Of a stretch of 64,000 nucleotides of DNA, positions 44,154 through 52,839 are shown piece after piece (the stretch's first letter is position 1; each line of letters starts with the position of its first letter). The DNA is from Labedaea rhizosphaerae (GTDB lineage: Bacteria > Actinomycetota > Actinomycetes > Mycobacteriales > Pseudonocardiaceae), in the NCBI RefSeq assembly GCF_004362825.1, contig NZ_SNXZ01000008.1, positions 310,001 to 374,000 of the forward strand, in the 5' to 3' direction. Under the pieces are notes generated by a model that saw only the letters and a list, made by a program, of their open reading frames with translations, was not told the origin of the DNA and did not search any database. The position numbers and the translations under genes were made by a program.

Positions 44154-46094
44154 TCAGCGACCACCTGCCAGCTGTTCGTGACCGCCGTAGGGCTGTGCGC
44201 GGAACACGGCGAACAACAGCCGCAACCCGATCAGCGCGCTGATCACCAGCAGGTTGTAGCCGAAGAGCTGGTGCAGGCCGAGCGTCTCGGTCACCCGCGG
44301 ACCGCCGCCGCTGTTCATCAGCAGCACGGCCATGATGCCGGTCGTCGCGCCGATGAAGGCCAGCAACACCTGGTGCAGCATGCCGGTGATCATGCGCCGG
44401 TCGCGTTCGTCGGCGAGCAGGCGGACGTTCAGCGACAGCCGGCCCTGTTCGGCGGCCGCGGCGATGCGGTCGAGGCGGCGGGGGAGCCTGCGCACCACGG
44501 GGAGCAGGCCGGTCAGCTCGTCGACCAGCGTGCGGCGGACCGACTCCGGGCGCACCGCGTCGACAACGGCCGCCGAGGTGTAGGAACGGCACTCCGCGAC
44601 CAGGTCGAAGCTCGGCAGGATGCGTGTGAGGGTGCCCTCCAGCGTGGTCAGCGCCCGGAACACCGCGGCGAGCGCGGGTGGCACGCCCAGGCCGAAGCGG
44701 GTCACCAGCCGGACCAGGTCGGCGACCATGGCCGTGCCCGCGCGCCGGTCGCCGGTGAAGTGGCGGGCGAGCACGTCGCCCAGGGCCCGTTCCAGCCGCA
44801 GCTCGTCCAGGTCGTCCGGGCGGTCCAGGACGTCCAGCAGGGCGTCGCGCAGGTCGGCCGGATCGCCGCGGTCCAGCGCCAGGAAGAGCTGGCGCAAGCC
44901 GGCCCGGGCCGCCACGTCCAGCCGGCCGACGCTGCCGAAGTCGAGCATGCCGAGCCCGCCCGCGGCCAGCACCAGCACGTTGCCCGGGTGCGGGTCGGCG
45001 TGGAAGACGCCCTGGTCGAGCAGCTGGCGCAGCATGCCGTGCAGCAGCGTGCGGGCGTTCTCGGGCGCGGGGGCCGCGGCCGGGGCGCTCAGCGGCACGC
45101 CGTCGAGCCGCTCCAGCACCAGTACGCGCTCGGTGGTCAGCTCCTCGAAGATCGCCGGCACCCGCAGGCCGTCCGTGGACCTGAAGGCGGCGAGGTTTCC
45201 CGCTTCGGTCCGGAAGTCCAGCTCCTCCGCCAGCGACGCGGCGAACCCGTCGGCGAGCTGGCGCACGCCCAGCGCGCGGGCCCACCTGGTGCGGGCCTGC
45301 AGCGTCGTCGCGACCCTGGCGATGATGTCCAGATCGCGGGCCACCACGGTGCGCGCGCCCGGCCGCTGCACCTTCACCACGACCTGTGCGCCGCACCGCA
45401 GCGTCGCCCGGTGCACCTGGGCGATCGACGCCGCGGCCAGCGGAACCGGGTCGAAGGAGGCGAACACGTCGGCGGGCAGCTCCTGCGCGAGCACCTGCTC
45501 GATCTCGGCGACCGGCACCGGCGCCACCGCCGCCTGCAGCTTGCCCAGTTCATCGGCGAACACGTCGGGCAGCAGGTCGCGGCGGGTGGCGAGCACCTGG
45601 CCCAGCTTCACGAACGTCGGGCCGCCCTCCTCGAGCGCGAGCCGCAGCGACCGTGCCAGCCGCGCCGAGCCGTGCTGCCGCCGCCCGCGCAGCGCCGGCC
45701 CGAGGCCGTGGCGCACCGCGATCCGCATGATCTGCCCGTAGCGGCGTGAGCGGACGAACCGGCCCCGCAGCGACCGCACGAACGAGAACGCCGACGTGCG
45801 GGACGCGGCCGGCCGGACGATCTCCGCGACGAGCAGGAAGGCGGCCGCGGTCAGCAACGTGATGCCGGTCAGCGGCAGCAGGAGCGCGAGGGCGGTGCCC
45901 GCCTCGTTCTGCTTCGGCTGCGGTAACACCCGGCCCACGGCACCGCTCACCAGCCAGCCGAGCACCGCGCCGAGCGCGGCCCGCACCAGCGTGACCTGGA
46001 CGCCCAGCAACCGGCGCGCGGCGGCGACGATGACGCCGACCATCAGCAGGGTCAGCGGGAGGGCCAGCAGGGGCAACAGCACGGAGGACGACAT
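44154..46094 (-). CDS. AarF/UbiB-family atypical protein kinase
   Basis: A 646-residue protein. Two N-terminal helices (about residues 5-27 and 70-92) and a C-terminal pair (LLVISALIGLRLLFAVF) flank a UbiB-type kinase core. Motifs are EEGGPTFVKLGQVLATRRD (KxGQ), AAASIAQVHRA (the A-rich loop), VVVKVQRPG (Lys) and FHADPHPGNVLV with the Asp of GMLDFGSVG. UbiB-like proteins support isoprenoid lipid or quinone metabolism. ATG 46094. Divergent from the sensor-kinase gene. Confidence 0.9.
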   Translation of the reverse strand: MSSSVLLPLLALPLTLLMVGVIVAAARRLLGVQVTLVRAALGAVLGWLVSGAVGRVLPQPKQNEAGTALALLLPLTGITLLTAAAFLLVAEIVRPAASRTSAFSFVRSLRGRFVRSRRYGQIMRIAVRHGLGPALRGRRQHGSARLARSLRLALEEGGPTFVKLGQVLATRRDLLPDVFADELGKLQAAVAPVPVAEIEQVLAQELPADVFASFDPVPLAAASIAQVHRATLRCGAQVVVKVQRPGARTVVARDLDIIARVATTLQARTRWARALGVRQLADGFAASLAEELDFRTEAGNLAAFRSTDGLRVPAIFEELTTERVLVLERLDGVPLSAPAAAPAPENARTLLHGMLRQLLDQGVFHADPHPGNVLVLAAGGLGMLDFGSVGRLDVAARAGLRQLFLALDRGDPADLRDALLDVLDRPDDLDELRLERALGDVLARHFTGDRRAGTAMVADLVRLVTRFGLGVPPALAAVFRALTTLEGTLTRILPSFDLVAECRSYTSAAVVDAVRPESVRRTLVDELTGLLPVVRRLPRRLDRIAAAAEQGRLSLNVRLLADERDRRMITGMLHQVLLAFIGATTGIMAVLLMNSGGGPRVTETLGLHQLFGYNLLVISALIGLRLLFAVFRAQPYGGHEQLAGGR

Positions 46095-46238
46095 GGCGAG
46101 AAGCTTCCCGCCGAACCGGGTGACGGCACCTCCCGCGCGGGGCTGATCTTGCCCACCGCGCCTCCCCCTCAGGAGGGAGGCGCAAGACCCCGCCGCGGCG
46201 GGAGGCGGTCGCGGTGCCCCCTTTGCCACAATCGGTCC

Positions 46239-47489
46239 GTGTCCGCGAGCCGCCTGATCGCGCTGGTGTTCGGTCCTCTGACCGACCCCAGCACGTACCG
46301 CCGATGGGTCTACCTGATCCTCGGCGGCGCGCTGTTCGTGCCGTTCGTGTTGATCGGCATGGTGGTGGTGCCGACGATCCTGCCCGCGTCGACGCCGTCG
46401 AACGGGTGGTTCTGGCTGATCGCCCTGGTCGCGGTGCTCGGCGCGCTGGTGGGGTGCGCGTTCGTGCCCGCGTTGGCGCCCGCGGTGCGCGTCGTCGAGG
46501 TCACGGCGGTGCGTGAGCTGCTCACCGACCGGGTTCCTGCCGGGTCGAAGCCCCTGCGCAGCCGCTGCGCGCGCTGGTTCGTGGCGCACCTGCTGCTCGG
46601 CGCGGTGATCAGCCTGATCACGTTGGTCGTGCCCGCGTGGGTCGTGCTGGCGTTCCTGGCCCCGTTCCGCGGGTCGATCGCGCTCTTCGGGCTCAGCCTG
46701 CGCATCCCGGTCGGCTGGGCGTCGGCGTGGGTGCCGCTCGTCGGGCTCCTGTCGTTCGTCGCGTTGGCGCACCTGGTGCTCGCCATCAGCGTCGTGCTCG
46801 AGCGGCTCGCGCCGCGGTGGCTCGGGCCGAGCCCGCGGGAGCGGCTGCTCGCGATGAAGCGCCAGAACGACGAGTTGCAGGAGCGCAACCGCCTCGCGCG
46901 CGAACTGCACGATTCGGTGGGCCACGCGCTGAGCGTCGTGACCGTCCAGGCCGGGGCCGCCCGCAAGGTGCTCGCGAACGATCCCGAGTTCGCCGAGCGG
47001 GCGCTGAACGCGATCGAGGAGTCGGCTCGGGTCGCGTTGGAGGACCTGGACTACGTGCTGGGTGTCTTGCGTTCGGGGGTCGAGCACCCGCACGCTCCGC
47101 CGAGCACGCTGCGGCAGGTGCCCTTGCTGATCCTGCGCCTGGACCTGGCCGTCGCCCTCAGCATCCGGGGCGATCCCGACGCCGTACCGCCCGCGGTGTC
47201 CCGCGAGGCCTACCGGATCGTGCAGGAGTGCCTGACGAACGTGTTGCGCCACGCGGGCAACGTGCCGGTCGACCTCATCATCACGGTCGAACCGGATGAG
47301 CTGCGGATCGTGGTCGACAACCCGATCACCCGGCCGGCGCGGACGCGACCGGGCGGCGGTCGTGGCCTCGAGGGCATGCGGGAACGCGTGTTCATCCTGG
47401 GTGGAACGCTGAGCTGCCAGGCCGAGCCGGGGGATCGCTGGCGGGTCGAGGCGGGCATTCCCCTGCGGGCTGGCAGGCTTCGCCTATGA
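46239..47489 (+). CDS. sensor histidine kinase (HisKA_3 type)
   Basis: A 416-residue kinase. Two to four membrane segments at the N-terminus (FVPFVLIGMVVVPTIL, WLIALVAVLGALVGCAFV, LLGAVISLITLVVPAWVVLA, LVGLLSFVALAHLVLAISV) precede the DHp helix with RLARELHDSVGHALSVVTVQ and an ATPase domain with ECLTNVLRHAG and GGGRGLEGMRERV. This NarL-partner class pairs with the next gene, whose ATG overlaps its stop (ATGA). The GTG 46239 start gives the first membrane helix. Confidence 0.92.
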   Translation: MSASRLIALVFGPLTDPSTYRRWVYLILGGALFVPFVLIGMVVVPTILPASTPSNGWFWLIALVAVLGALVGCAFVPALAPAVRVVEVTAVRELLTDRVPAGSKPLRSRCARWFVAHLLLGAVISLITLVVPAWVVLAFLAPFRGSIALFGLSLRIPVGWASAWVPLVGLLSFVALAHLVLAISVVLERLAPRWLGPSPRERLLAMKRQNDELQERNRLARELHDSVGHALSVVTVQAGAARKVLANDPEFAERALNAIEESARVALEDLDYVLGVLRSGVEHPHAPPSTLRQVPLLILRLDLAVALSIRGDPDAVPPAVSREAYRIVQECLTNVLRHAGNVPVDLIITVEPDELRIVVDNPITRPARTRPGGGRGLEGMRERVFILGGTLSCQAEPGDRWRVEAGIPLRAGRLRL

Positions 47490-48130
47490 CTGCCATCTCC
47501 GTTGTCCTCGTCGACGACGAGGAGCTGATCCGGGCGGGTCTGCGCGCGATCCTCGACGCGGAGCCGGACATCTCCGTTGTGGGACAAGCGGGTGACGGCT
47601 CCGAGGTGGCCGACCTGGTCGGCGCGGTGTCCCCGGATGTCGTGCTGATGGACGTCCGAATGCCCACTGTGGACGGTATCCAGGCGACCCGGCACCTGAT
47701 AGGCACGATGAAGCGGCCGCCCGGCGTGATCGTGCTGACCACGTTCGAGAACGACGACTACGTCTACGACGCGTTGCGCGTGGGCGCGAGCGGCTTCCTG
47801 CTCAAGCGCGCCCGCCCCGAGGAGATCGTGCACGCCGTGCGCGTCGTGGCCCGCGGTGAGTCGCTGCTCTTCCCGGCCGCCATCCGCAAGCTCGTCACCG
47901 GCCAGCCCACCGGTGACCGTCTCGCGTCGGCGGGCCTGACCGAGCGCGAGTCCGAGGTGCTGCGCCTGGTGGCCGCCGGTCTGTCCAATGTGGAGATAGC
48001 GGAGAAGCTCGTGGTCGGGGTGCAGACGGTGAAGACCCACGTGGGCAATGTCCTGGCGAAGCTGGGTGCCCGCGACCGCACGCAGGCGGTGATCCTCGCC
48101 TACGAATCCGGGTTCATCGTCCCGAGCTGA
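47486..48130 (+). CDS. NarL/LuxR-family response regulator
   Basis: A 214-residue regulator paired with the kinase upstream. The receiver has VDDEELIR, the phospho-acceptor Asp in VVLMDVRMPTVDG, TTF and LLKRARPEE. The LuxR domain is LTERESEVLRLVAAGLSNVEIAEKL and VKTHVGNVLAKLGARDR. Length and fold are normal. Target genes unknown. It converges with the unknown gene at 48148 with 17 bp between them. Confidence 0.93.
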   Translation: MTAISVVLVDDEELIRAGLRAILDAEPDISVVGQAGDGSEVADLVGAVSPDVVLMDVRMPTVDGIQATRHLIGTMKRPPGVIVLTTFENDDYVYDALRVGASGFLLKRARPEEIVHAVRVVARGESLLFPAAIRKLVTGQPTGDRLASAGLTERESEVLRLVAAGLSNVEIAEKLVVGVQTVKTHVGNVLAKLGARDRTQAVILAYESGFIVPS

Positions 48131-48147
48131 CCTGGCTTGCGCTGCGC

Positions 48148-49644
48148 TCACACGACGGCAGACGTCCGGCCGATCCACCGCTCCCGCCACGCGAGCTGGA
48201 TGCTGATCGCCCGCGACGGCACGTGGGTGGCGACGAGCCGCGCGGCGACCTCTCGTTGGGCCCACGGGCAGAGCAGGCTCAACGCGGGTGGCACCTGGGT
48301 CCGGTCTTCCGGCTTGTCCAGGTGCTCGGCCAGCGCCACCGCGATCTTCGCCCGGCCCCGCTGCCTGCCGCCGGGCAACGCCCGCACACGCAGGTAGTCC
48401 AGCCGCACGGAAACGACCCGGTCGTCCGACCCGAGCAACCGCATGGTCGCCTCGGGCACGTCGCCCGCCTCGGTCGGCACCTCCCACGAGAGCCACAGTG
48501 GACGGTGCACGGGCTCGACGTCCTCGGCCAGCGGGATCGGGCCGGTCACCAGCACCTGGTAGCCCGCGGCCTCTTCGTCGCCGGGTCTGCGGTGCTGGTC
48601 GTGCACCTGCTGGCGCGGCGTGAGCCCGCAGTCGCGCGCCACCAGCCCGAGGCCCACGTCCACCGGGCACACGCCGTCCTCGCTCGACGAGCTGCGGTGC
48701 CGCCGGGCGGGCGCCATCGGCACGACGAGGTTGATGAACGCCAGCTGCTGCAACGACGCCTCCGACACCGCGAGGATGCCGACGTTGCGGGCGGCCAGGT
48801 CCGACACGATCGCCGCCGTCGACCCGACCCGCGCGGGACCCACGAAAGTCAGCAGCCGCACGGTGTCGGGCACGCCGTCGGCCGCCCAGGAGAACAACTC
48901 CCGCTTGCGCTGCTCGTAACGCTCGGCGTCCATGCTGAGCACCGTCCACCACTCGCCGCGCACCTTGCCGAAGCGCCGGTCGGAGAGCTGCAGGCCCATC
49001 CCGAGCTCGGCGGCGAGCTCGGCGATCTCACCGATCACGTGGTGGCGTTTGTCCGGGTCCTCGAAGCCGGCGAGCATCCGCACCGCCAACGCGTTCGCGG
49101 TCCGCGGCGCCTCGCCCGACCCGTCGTGGCGGTAGCGGCGGGGAGCGTCGCGGAACGACGACACCGGCGACTGCAGGAACAGCACCGGCACCCCGGCGGC
49201 GTGCGTCGCCGCGGTCATGGCCTGGTACGCCCGGGCCAGCATGAGCGTGTCGCGGTAGTCCGCGCGCCAGCGGTCGTGGCTGATGGTCAGCAGGATCTCC
49301 GAGCCGCGTGCGGTGTCATAGAGGAAGTCCAGGTTGATCGCGACGGTGCCGGAGTAGATCCGGGTGTTGTCCTCGGGCGTGCGCACCCGGCGCACCGTCG
49401 CGCCGCCCGGCGGCAGGGTCGGCAGCCGCGAGGGCCACGTGTGCAGCCGGAACCCCAGGTCCGCCAGGTAGAACGACAGCGTCTCAGTGGCGATGCCGTG
49501 CTCCTCGCCGGGCGGGGCGATCGCCGTCGAGCCCGCGCCCGAGCCGAAGTGCGTGACGGTGAACGACACCGCGGGGCTGCCCGCCGTGGCGACCCGCGCC
49601 GCGGCGGCCGCGAGGGCGGGGTAGTGGCGGTTCACCTCAGGCAT
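48148..49644 (-). CDS. unknown protein with an ACT-like segment
   Basis: A 498-residue soluble protein I do not recognise. The N-terminal half is mixed alpha/beta (EILLTISHDRWRADYRDTLM, AAGVPVLFLQSPVSSFRD). A central segment at about 262-310 looks like an ACT domain (RLLTFVGPARVGSTAAIV, DLAARNVGILAVSEASLQQL). The last 170 residues are beta-rich. No membrane helix or catalytic motif is clear. ATG 49644 lies inside the end of the upstream gene (8-bp overlap, ATGCCTGA), so the two are co-translated. Confidence 0.75.
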   Translation of the reverse strand: MPEVNRHYPALAAAAARVATAGSPAVSFTVTHFGSGAGSTAIAPPGEEHGIATETLSFYLADLGFRLHTWPSRLPTLPPGGATVRRVRTPEDNTRIYSGTVAINLDFLYDTARGSEILLTISHDRWRADYRDTLMLARAYQAMTAATHAAGVPVLFLQSPVSSFRDAPRRYRHDGSGEAPRTANALAVRMLAGFEDPDKRHHVIGEIAELAAELGMGLQLSDRRFGKVRGEWWTVLSMDAERYEQRKRELFSWAADGVPDTVRLLTFVGPARVGSTAAIVSDLAARNVGILAVSEASLQQLAFINLVVPMAPARRHRSSSSEDGVCPVDVGLGLVARDCGLTPRQQVHDQHRRPGDEEAAGYQVLVTGPIPLAEDVEPVHRPLWLSWEVPTEAGDVPEATMRLLGSDDRVVSVRLDYLRVRALPGGRQRGRAKIAVALAEHLDKPEDRTQVPPALSLLCPWAQREVAARLVATHVPSRAISIQLAWRERWIGRTSAVV

Positions 49645-51679
49645 CGTCGTGACCCATCGTCGAGAACTCCACCGCGCACTGCCGCAGCTTGCGTGGTCGC
49701 CGCTCGGTGACCTCGTCGATCAGCCAGCCCGGGCTCACCGTCCGCACCGGCACCCGGCCGAAGCGCCGCACGCGTTTGGCGATCCCGTCGGCCGCCATCA
49801 CCAGCAGCGCCAGCAGAAGGATCACCAGGGCGATGCCGAACGCGGGGGCCAGGTTCGCCGCGCGCATCGTCGCCACCCACAACGCGAGCGCACCGGCAAC
49901 GACCACGGAGCCGTAGGCGATGTAGCGCGGCAACAACCGCAGCCGGCCGAGCACCGCGCGGTAGGACGGAATGTCCAGGCGGGACAGCATGAGGCCGGGA
50001 ACCAGCAGCAGCGTGGTCACGATCGCGTCCGCCGCCGGGAACGGCTGTCTGCCGTCCTGCGGGTTCAGCTGCCACAGCACGAGCCCGACGCCGAGCACGA
50101 GCAGCAGCACGGCCATCAGCAGGGTCGACACGTTCGTCGCCAGCGACGGCCGGTTGTCGGCCAGCGCGATGTAGACCGTGGCGGAGACCGGTTCGACCGG
50201 TTGCGTGTCGCCGCCGTAGGGCCGGCGCTGCCACCGGGTGTGACCGGCGTTCTCGCGTGGGTCGTTGTCGACGTAGATGTCCTTCTCCAGCTCCGCGGCC
50301 TCGACCTGGTCGGCGAGGTGTTCCAGCACGGCGGCCGGCATCGACGGTTCGAGCTTCGAGAAGTACCCGGTCTCGTAGCGTTCGGCGAACCGGGCGAGGC
50401 CGGTGACGACCCGCCGGTCGAGGTCGAGACCGGCCGGAGTGGTTGCCGGGGCGGGGAAGCGGGGCGAGCGCCGGCTCGTCGTGGCGTAGCACTGTCCGAT
50501 GTAGACCTTGAAGGTCTCGAGGTCGCGGAAGCGTCGCCGGCCGAACTCGGCGAGGCGGGAGCCGATGCTCTGCAGCTCCAGTTCGAGCAGCTTCGGCGAC
50601 ACCGCCAGCAGCCGGTCGTACCGCCGGGCCACCGCCCGCATGTCCTCGACGAGCGCGCGCCGCGCGGGCAGGTCGACGTCGCTGGTCAGGAAGAACCGGC
50701 TGATGTTGATCTCCGGCGGCACCTCGACGGTGACGTGGTAGGAGTCGACCGCCCGCGGGATCACCGTGCGGTAGCTGACGGTGAACTCGTGGTGGAAGGT
50801 CAGCCATCGGGCGAGCCGGTCGTTGGAGCGGGCGGGGATGACCGGCGCGTCGAAGGCGAGGAAGACCTGCGGGTGGTCGGTGGGCACCTCGACCACGAGC
50901 AGGTACTCCGTCGAGGCCATCGCGAGCAGGTGCAGCAGCGAGCTGTCCTGGGCGAAGAGCTCGCGGGCGGTGCATTCGGCGAGCGCGCGGATCGTGTCCG
51001 GCTCGGCGAGGCGTTGCTTGCTGCGCGACAGGATGGTGTCGCCGTCGGCGTGGTGCTCGACGCTGCCGGCCAGCTCGGGGCCCGAACGCAGGCCGCCGTT
51101 GTCGATCATGTTGGCGATGGTCGCCTCGATCAGCCAGCGCGATCGGTTGAGGTCGGCGCGGACGTGCTCGATCAGCCGGGTGCGGGGCGCGGAGTCGAGC
51201 AGCATCCGGAACGCCTTGCGCATGCCCTGCTTGATCGCCCGCGCGGCCTGCACCTGGGTGAGCCGCGGCATGACCTTGCCGACCGAGTCGCGCACGACGA
51301 CCGGTGCGAGGTCGGTGCGGGCCTGCCGGGCGATCGGCAGCCAGATCGTCGTGGGCGGCCGTGTCGAGCCGATCGCGTCCGAACGCAGCGCCCGGCGCTG
51401 CTCGTCGGTGAGCGCGGCGAGGTTGACGTCGACGGTGACCGAGCGGGTCATGTGGGTGGAGTCGGCGAGCGCGAGCTTCTCCGACAGCCGCTCCACGTGG
51501 TCGCGGCGCAGGGCCAGTGCGAGCAGGTTCAGCCCGAGGGCCGCCTGGAACGCGTCGTGCGGCGGGGGCGCGGTCGGGATCGGCGTGTGCCGCAGGGCCG
51601 CGAGAAAGCTCTGCATCCGGTCAGGCGCCGAGCCGGTGCTCGTCGCCTCACCGTTCCTGGGTCCGCTCAACGGCCACAT
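49637..51679 (-). CDS. unknown membrane protein with large N-terminal cytosolic domain
   Basis: A 680-residue protein not recognised by family. The first ~530 residues are soluble, with a repeating strand-rich pattern (VTVDVNLAALTDEQRRAL, TEYLLVVEVPTDHPQVFLAF, SYHVTVEVPPEINISRFFL). Four membrane helices follow: ATNVSTLLMAVLLLVLGVGL, AIVTTLLLVPGLML, YGSVVVAGALALWVATM and FGIALVILLLALLVMAADG. The tail is basic. The start is ATG 51679, with ATG 51616 as alternative. It overlaps the ACT-like gene by 8 bp and the two are likely partners. Confidence 0.75.
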   Translation of the reverse strand: MWPLSGPRNGEATSTGSAPDRMQSFLAALRHTPIPTAPPPHDAFQAALGLNLLALALRRDHVERLSEKLALADSTHMTRSVTVDVNLAALTDEQRRALRSDAIGSTRPPTTIWLPIARQARTDLAPVVVRDSVGKVMPRLTQVQAARAIKQGMRKAFRMLLDSAPRTRLIEHVRADLNRSRWLIEATIANMIDNGGLRSGPELAGSVEHHADGDTILSRSKQRLAEPDTIRALAECTARELFAQDSSLLHLLAMASTEYLLVVEVPTDHPQVFLAFDAPVIPARSNDRLARWLTFHHEFTVSYRTVIPRAVDSYHVTVEVPPEINISRFFLTSDVDLPARRALVEDMRAVARRYDRLLAVSPKLLELELQSIGSRLAEFGRRRFRDLETFKVYIGQCYATTSRRSPRFPAPATTPAGLDLDRRVVTGLARFAERYETGYFSKLEPSMPAAVLEHLADQVEAAELEKDIYVDNDPRENAGHTRWQRRPYGGDTQPVEPVSATVYIALADNRPSLATNVSTLLMAVLLLVLGVGLVLWQLNPQDGRQPFPAADAIVTTLLLVPGLMLSRLDIPSYRAVLGRLRLLPRYIAYGSVVVAGALALWVATMRAANLAPAFGIALVILLLALLVMAADGIAKRVRRFGRVPVRTVSPGWLIDEVTERRPRKLRQCAVEFSTMGHDDA

Positions 51680-51711
51680 CAAGAGTTCTATCGCGCGGTG
51701 AGCGATTTTCG

Positions 51712-52803
51712 TTATCGGGCAAGGTCTCGTTTGACCGCCCACGACGACGATCCGAACAGCGCGGCCATCGCGGCGACGGTGCCGCGGACGTCCGTGCGAC
51801 CCGACAGGTAGGCGTGCTGCAACTCGGCGGGCAGGGCGAAGAACGCGTCGAAGAAGTCCGGCAGGCGTGCGGGTGGCATCCGCAGCAACGCGCGCAAACC
51901 CTTGCGGCGCAAGGCGTGCACGAGGCGTGCCGACCGTGGCCACACCGTCTGCCGCACCGCGTGCCGGGCCGCGACCGGGCCACGGGGGAGGGCTTCGGCG
52001 ATCGCGTCGGCCACGCTCGGCGCGAGGGTCAGGCTGGTGCCGACGCTGTACCCGGTCGCCGGGTGGATCAGGCCCGCCGCGGCGCCGAACGCCGGCCCGC
52101 GGGGCCGGGGCGCGTCGAGCGGGAACCGCACCCGCTCCTCGCCGAGGGCAGGGTCGAGGGCAAGCCCGCGCCGGGCCAGCCGCGCCCGCAAGTCCGCCAG
52201 CGCCATCCCCGGTCGTGCCGCCAGTGAGGTCTCCTCCACCAGCACGCGGTCGCCGACGGGCACGGCGTACAGGAACGTGCCGTCGCCGCCACGCCAGTCC
52301 ATGAAGAGCGCCTTGCCCGGTGGCACCAGGTCGGCGGCGTCGGACACGTAGCCGCCCACGGCCGTCTGCTCGGCCGCGCCCCCTCCCGTGCCCCGTCCCG
52401 TGTCTCGTGCGGCGCCGGTCGCGTCGATCACCAGGGCCGCTGCGACCAACCGGCCCGAGGCCAGCTCGACCGTGCTGCCGAGTGGACCGTCGTGGCGCGC
52501 GGTCATCCGGTCGTCCAGGACGGCGATCGGGGCCGACGACAGCTTCCGCAGCGTGGCGTCGTTGTCGAGGATGGCGTAGCGCCGGTTCAGCGAGTGTTCC
52601 CGACGACCGAACGCGATCGCGTCGGACACCGTCTTCGCCACGGCGGGTCCGCACTCGTCGGCCCACACGCCGTAGGTCTGCCACCACACCCGCCGCGGCC
52701 GGGGCGCCACCAACGCGGTCCGGAGGCCACGATCAGCGCACGCGTGCGCGAGCGCCCAGCCGGCCGGGCCCGCGCCCGCGACCAGCACGTCTGCCACCTG
52801 CAC
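51712..52803 (-). CDS. lycopene cyclase family protein
   Basis: A 363-residue flavoprotein of the CrtY/CrtL type. The nucleotide-binding motif is VLVAGAGPAGWALAHACADR at the N-terminus, followed by the substrate-side block GDGTFLYAVPVGDRVLVEETSLA and HPATGYSVGTSLTLAP. Lycopene beta-cyclases close the psi ends of lycopene to beta-rings. No other carotenoid gene (crtE, crtB, crtI) is in the window, so it stands alone. The start is one of GTG 52803, 52797 or 52821. Divergent from the dGTPase gene. Confidence 0.83.
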   Translation of the reverse strand: MQVADVLVAGAGPAGWALAHACADRGLRTALVAPRPRRVWWQTYGVWADECGPAVAKTVSDAIAFGRREHSLNRRYAILDNDATLRKLSSAPIAVLDDRMTARHDGPLGSTVELASGRLVAAALVIDATGAARDTGRGTGGGAAEQTAVGGYVSDAADLVPPGKALFMDWRGGDGTFLYAVPVGDRVLVEETSLAARPGMALADLRARLARRGLALDPALGEERVRFPLDAPRPRGPAFGAAAGLIHPATGYSVGTSLTLAPSVADAIAEALPRGPVAARHAVRQTVWPRSARLVHALRRKGLRALLRMPPARLPDFFDAFFALPAELQHAYLSGRTDVRGTVAAMAALFGSSSWAVKRDLAR

Positions 52804-52839
52804 GACGAAATCCCACCACACGGGTTACCGTCTGTCCCC

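Noticed and set aside
46158-46183. Hairpin GCGCCTCCC/GGGAGGCGC between the AarF and sensor-kinase genes
   Set aside because: Nine-bp stem in a divergent promoter region; could be chance in GC-rich DNA, and it gives no clear terminator or operator.
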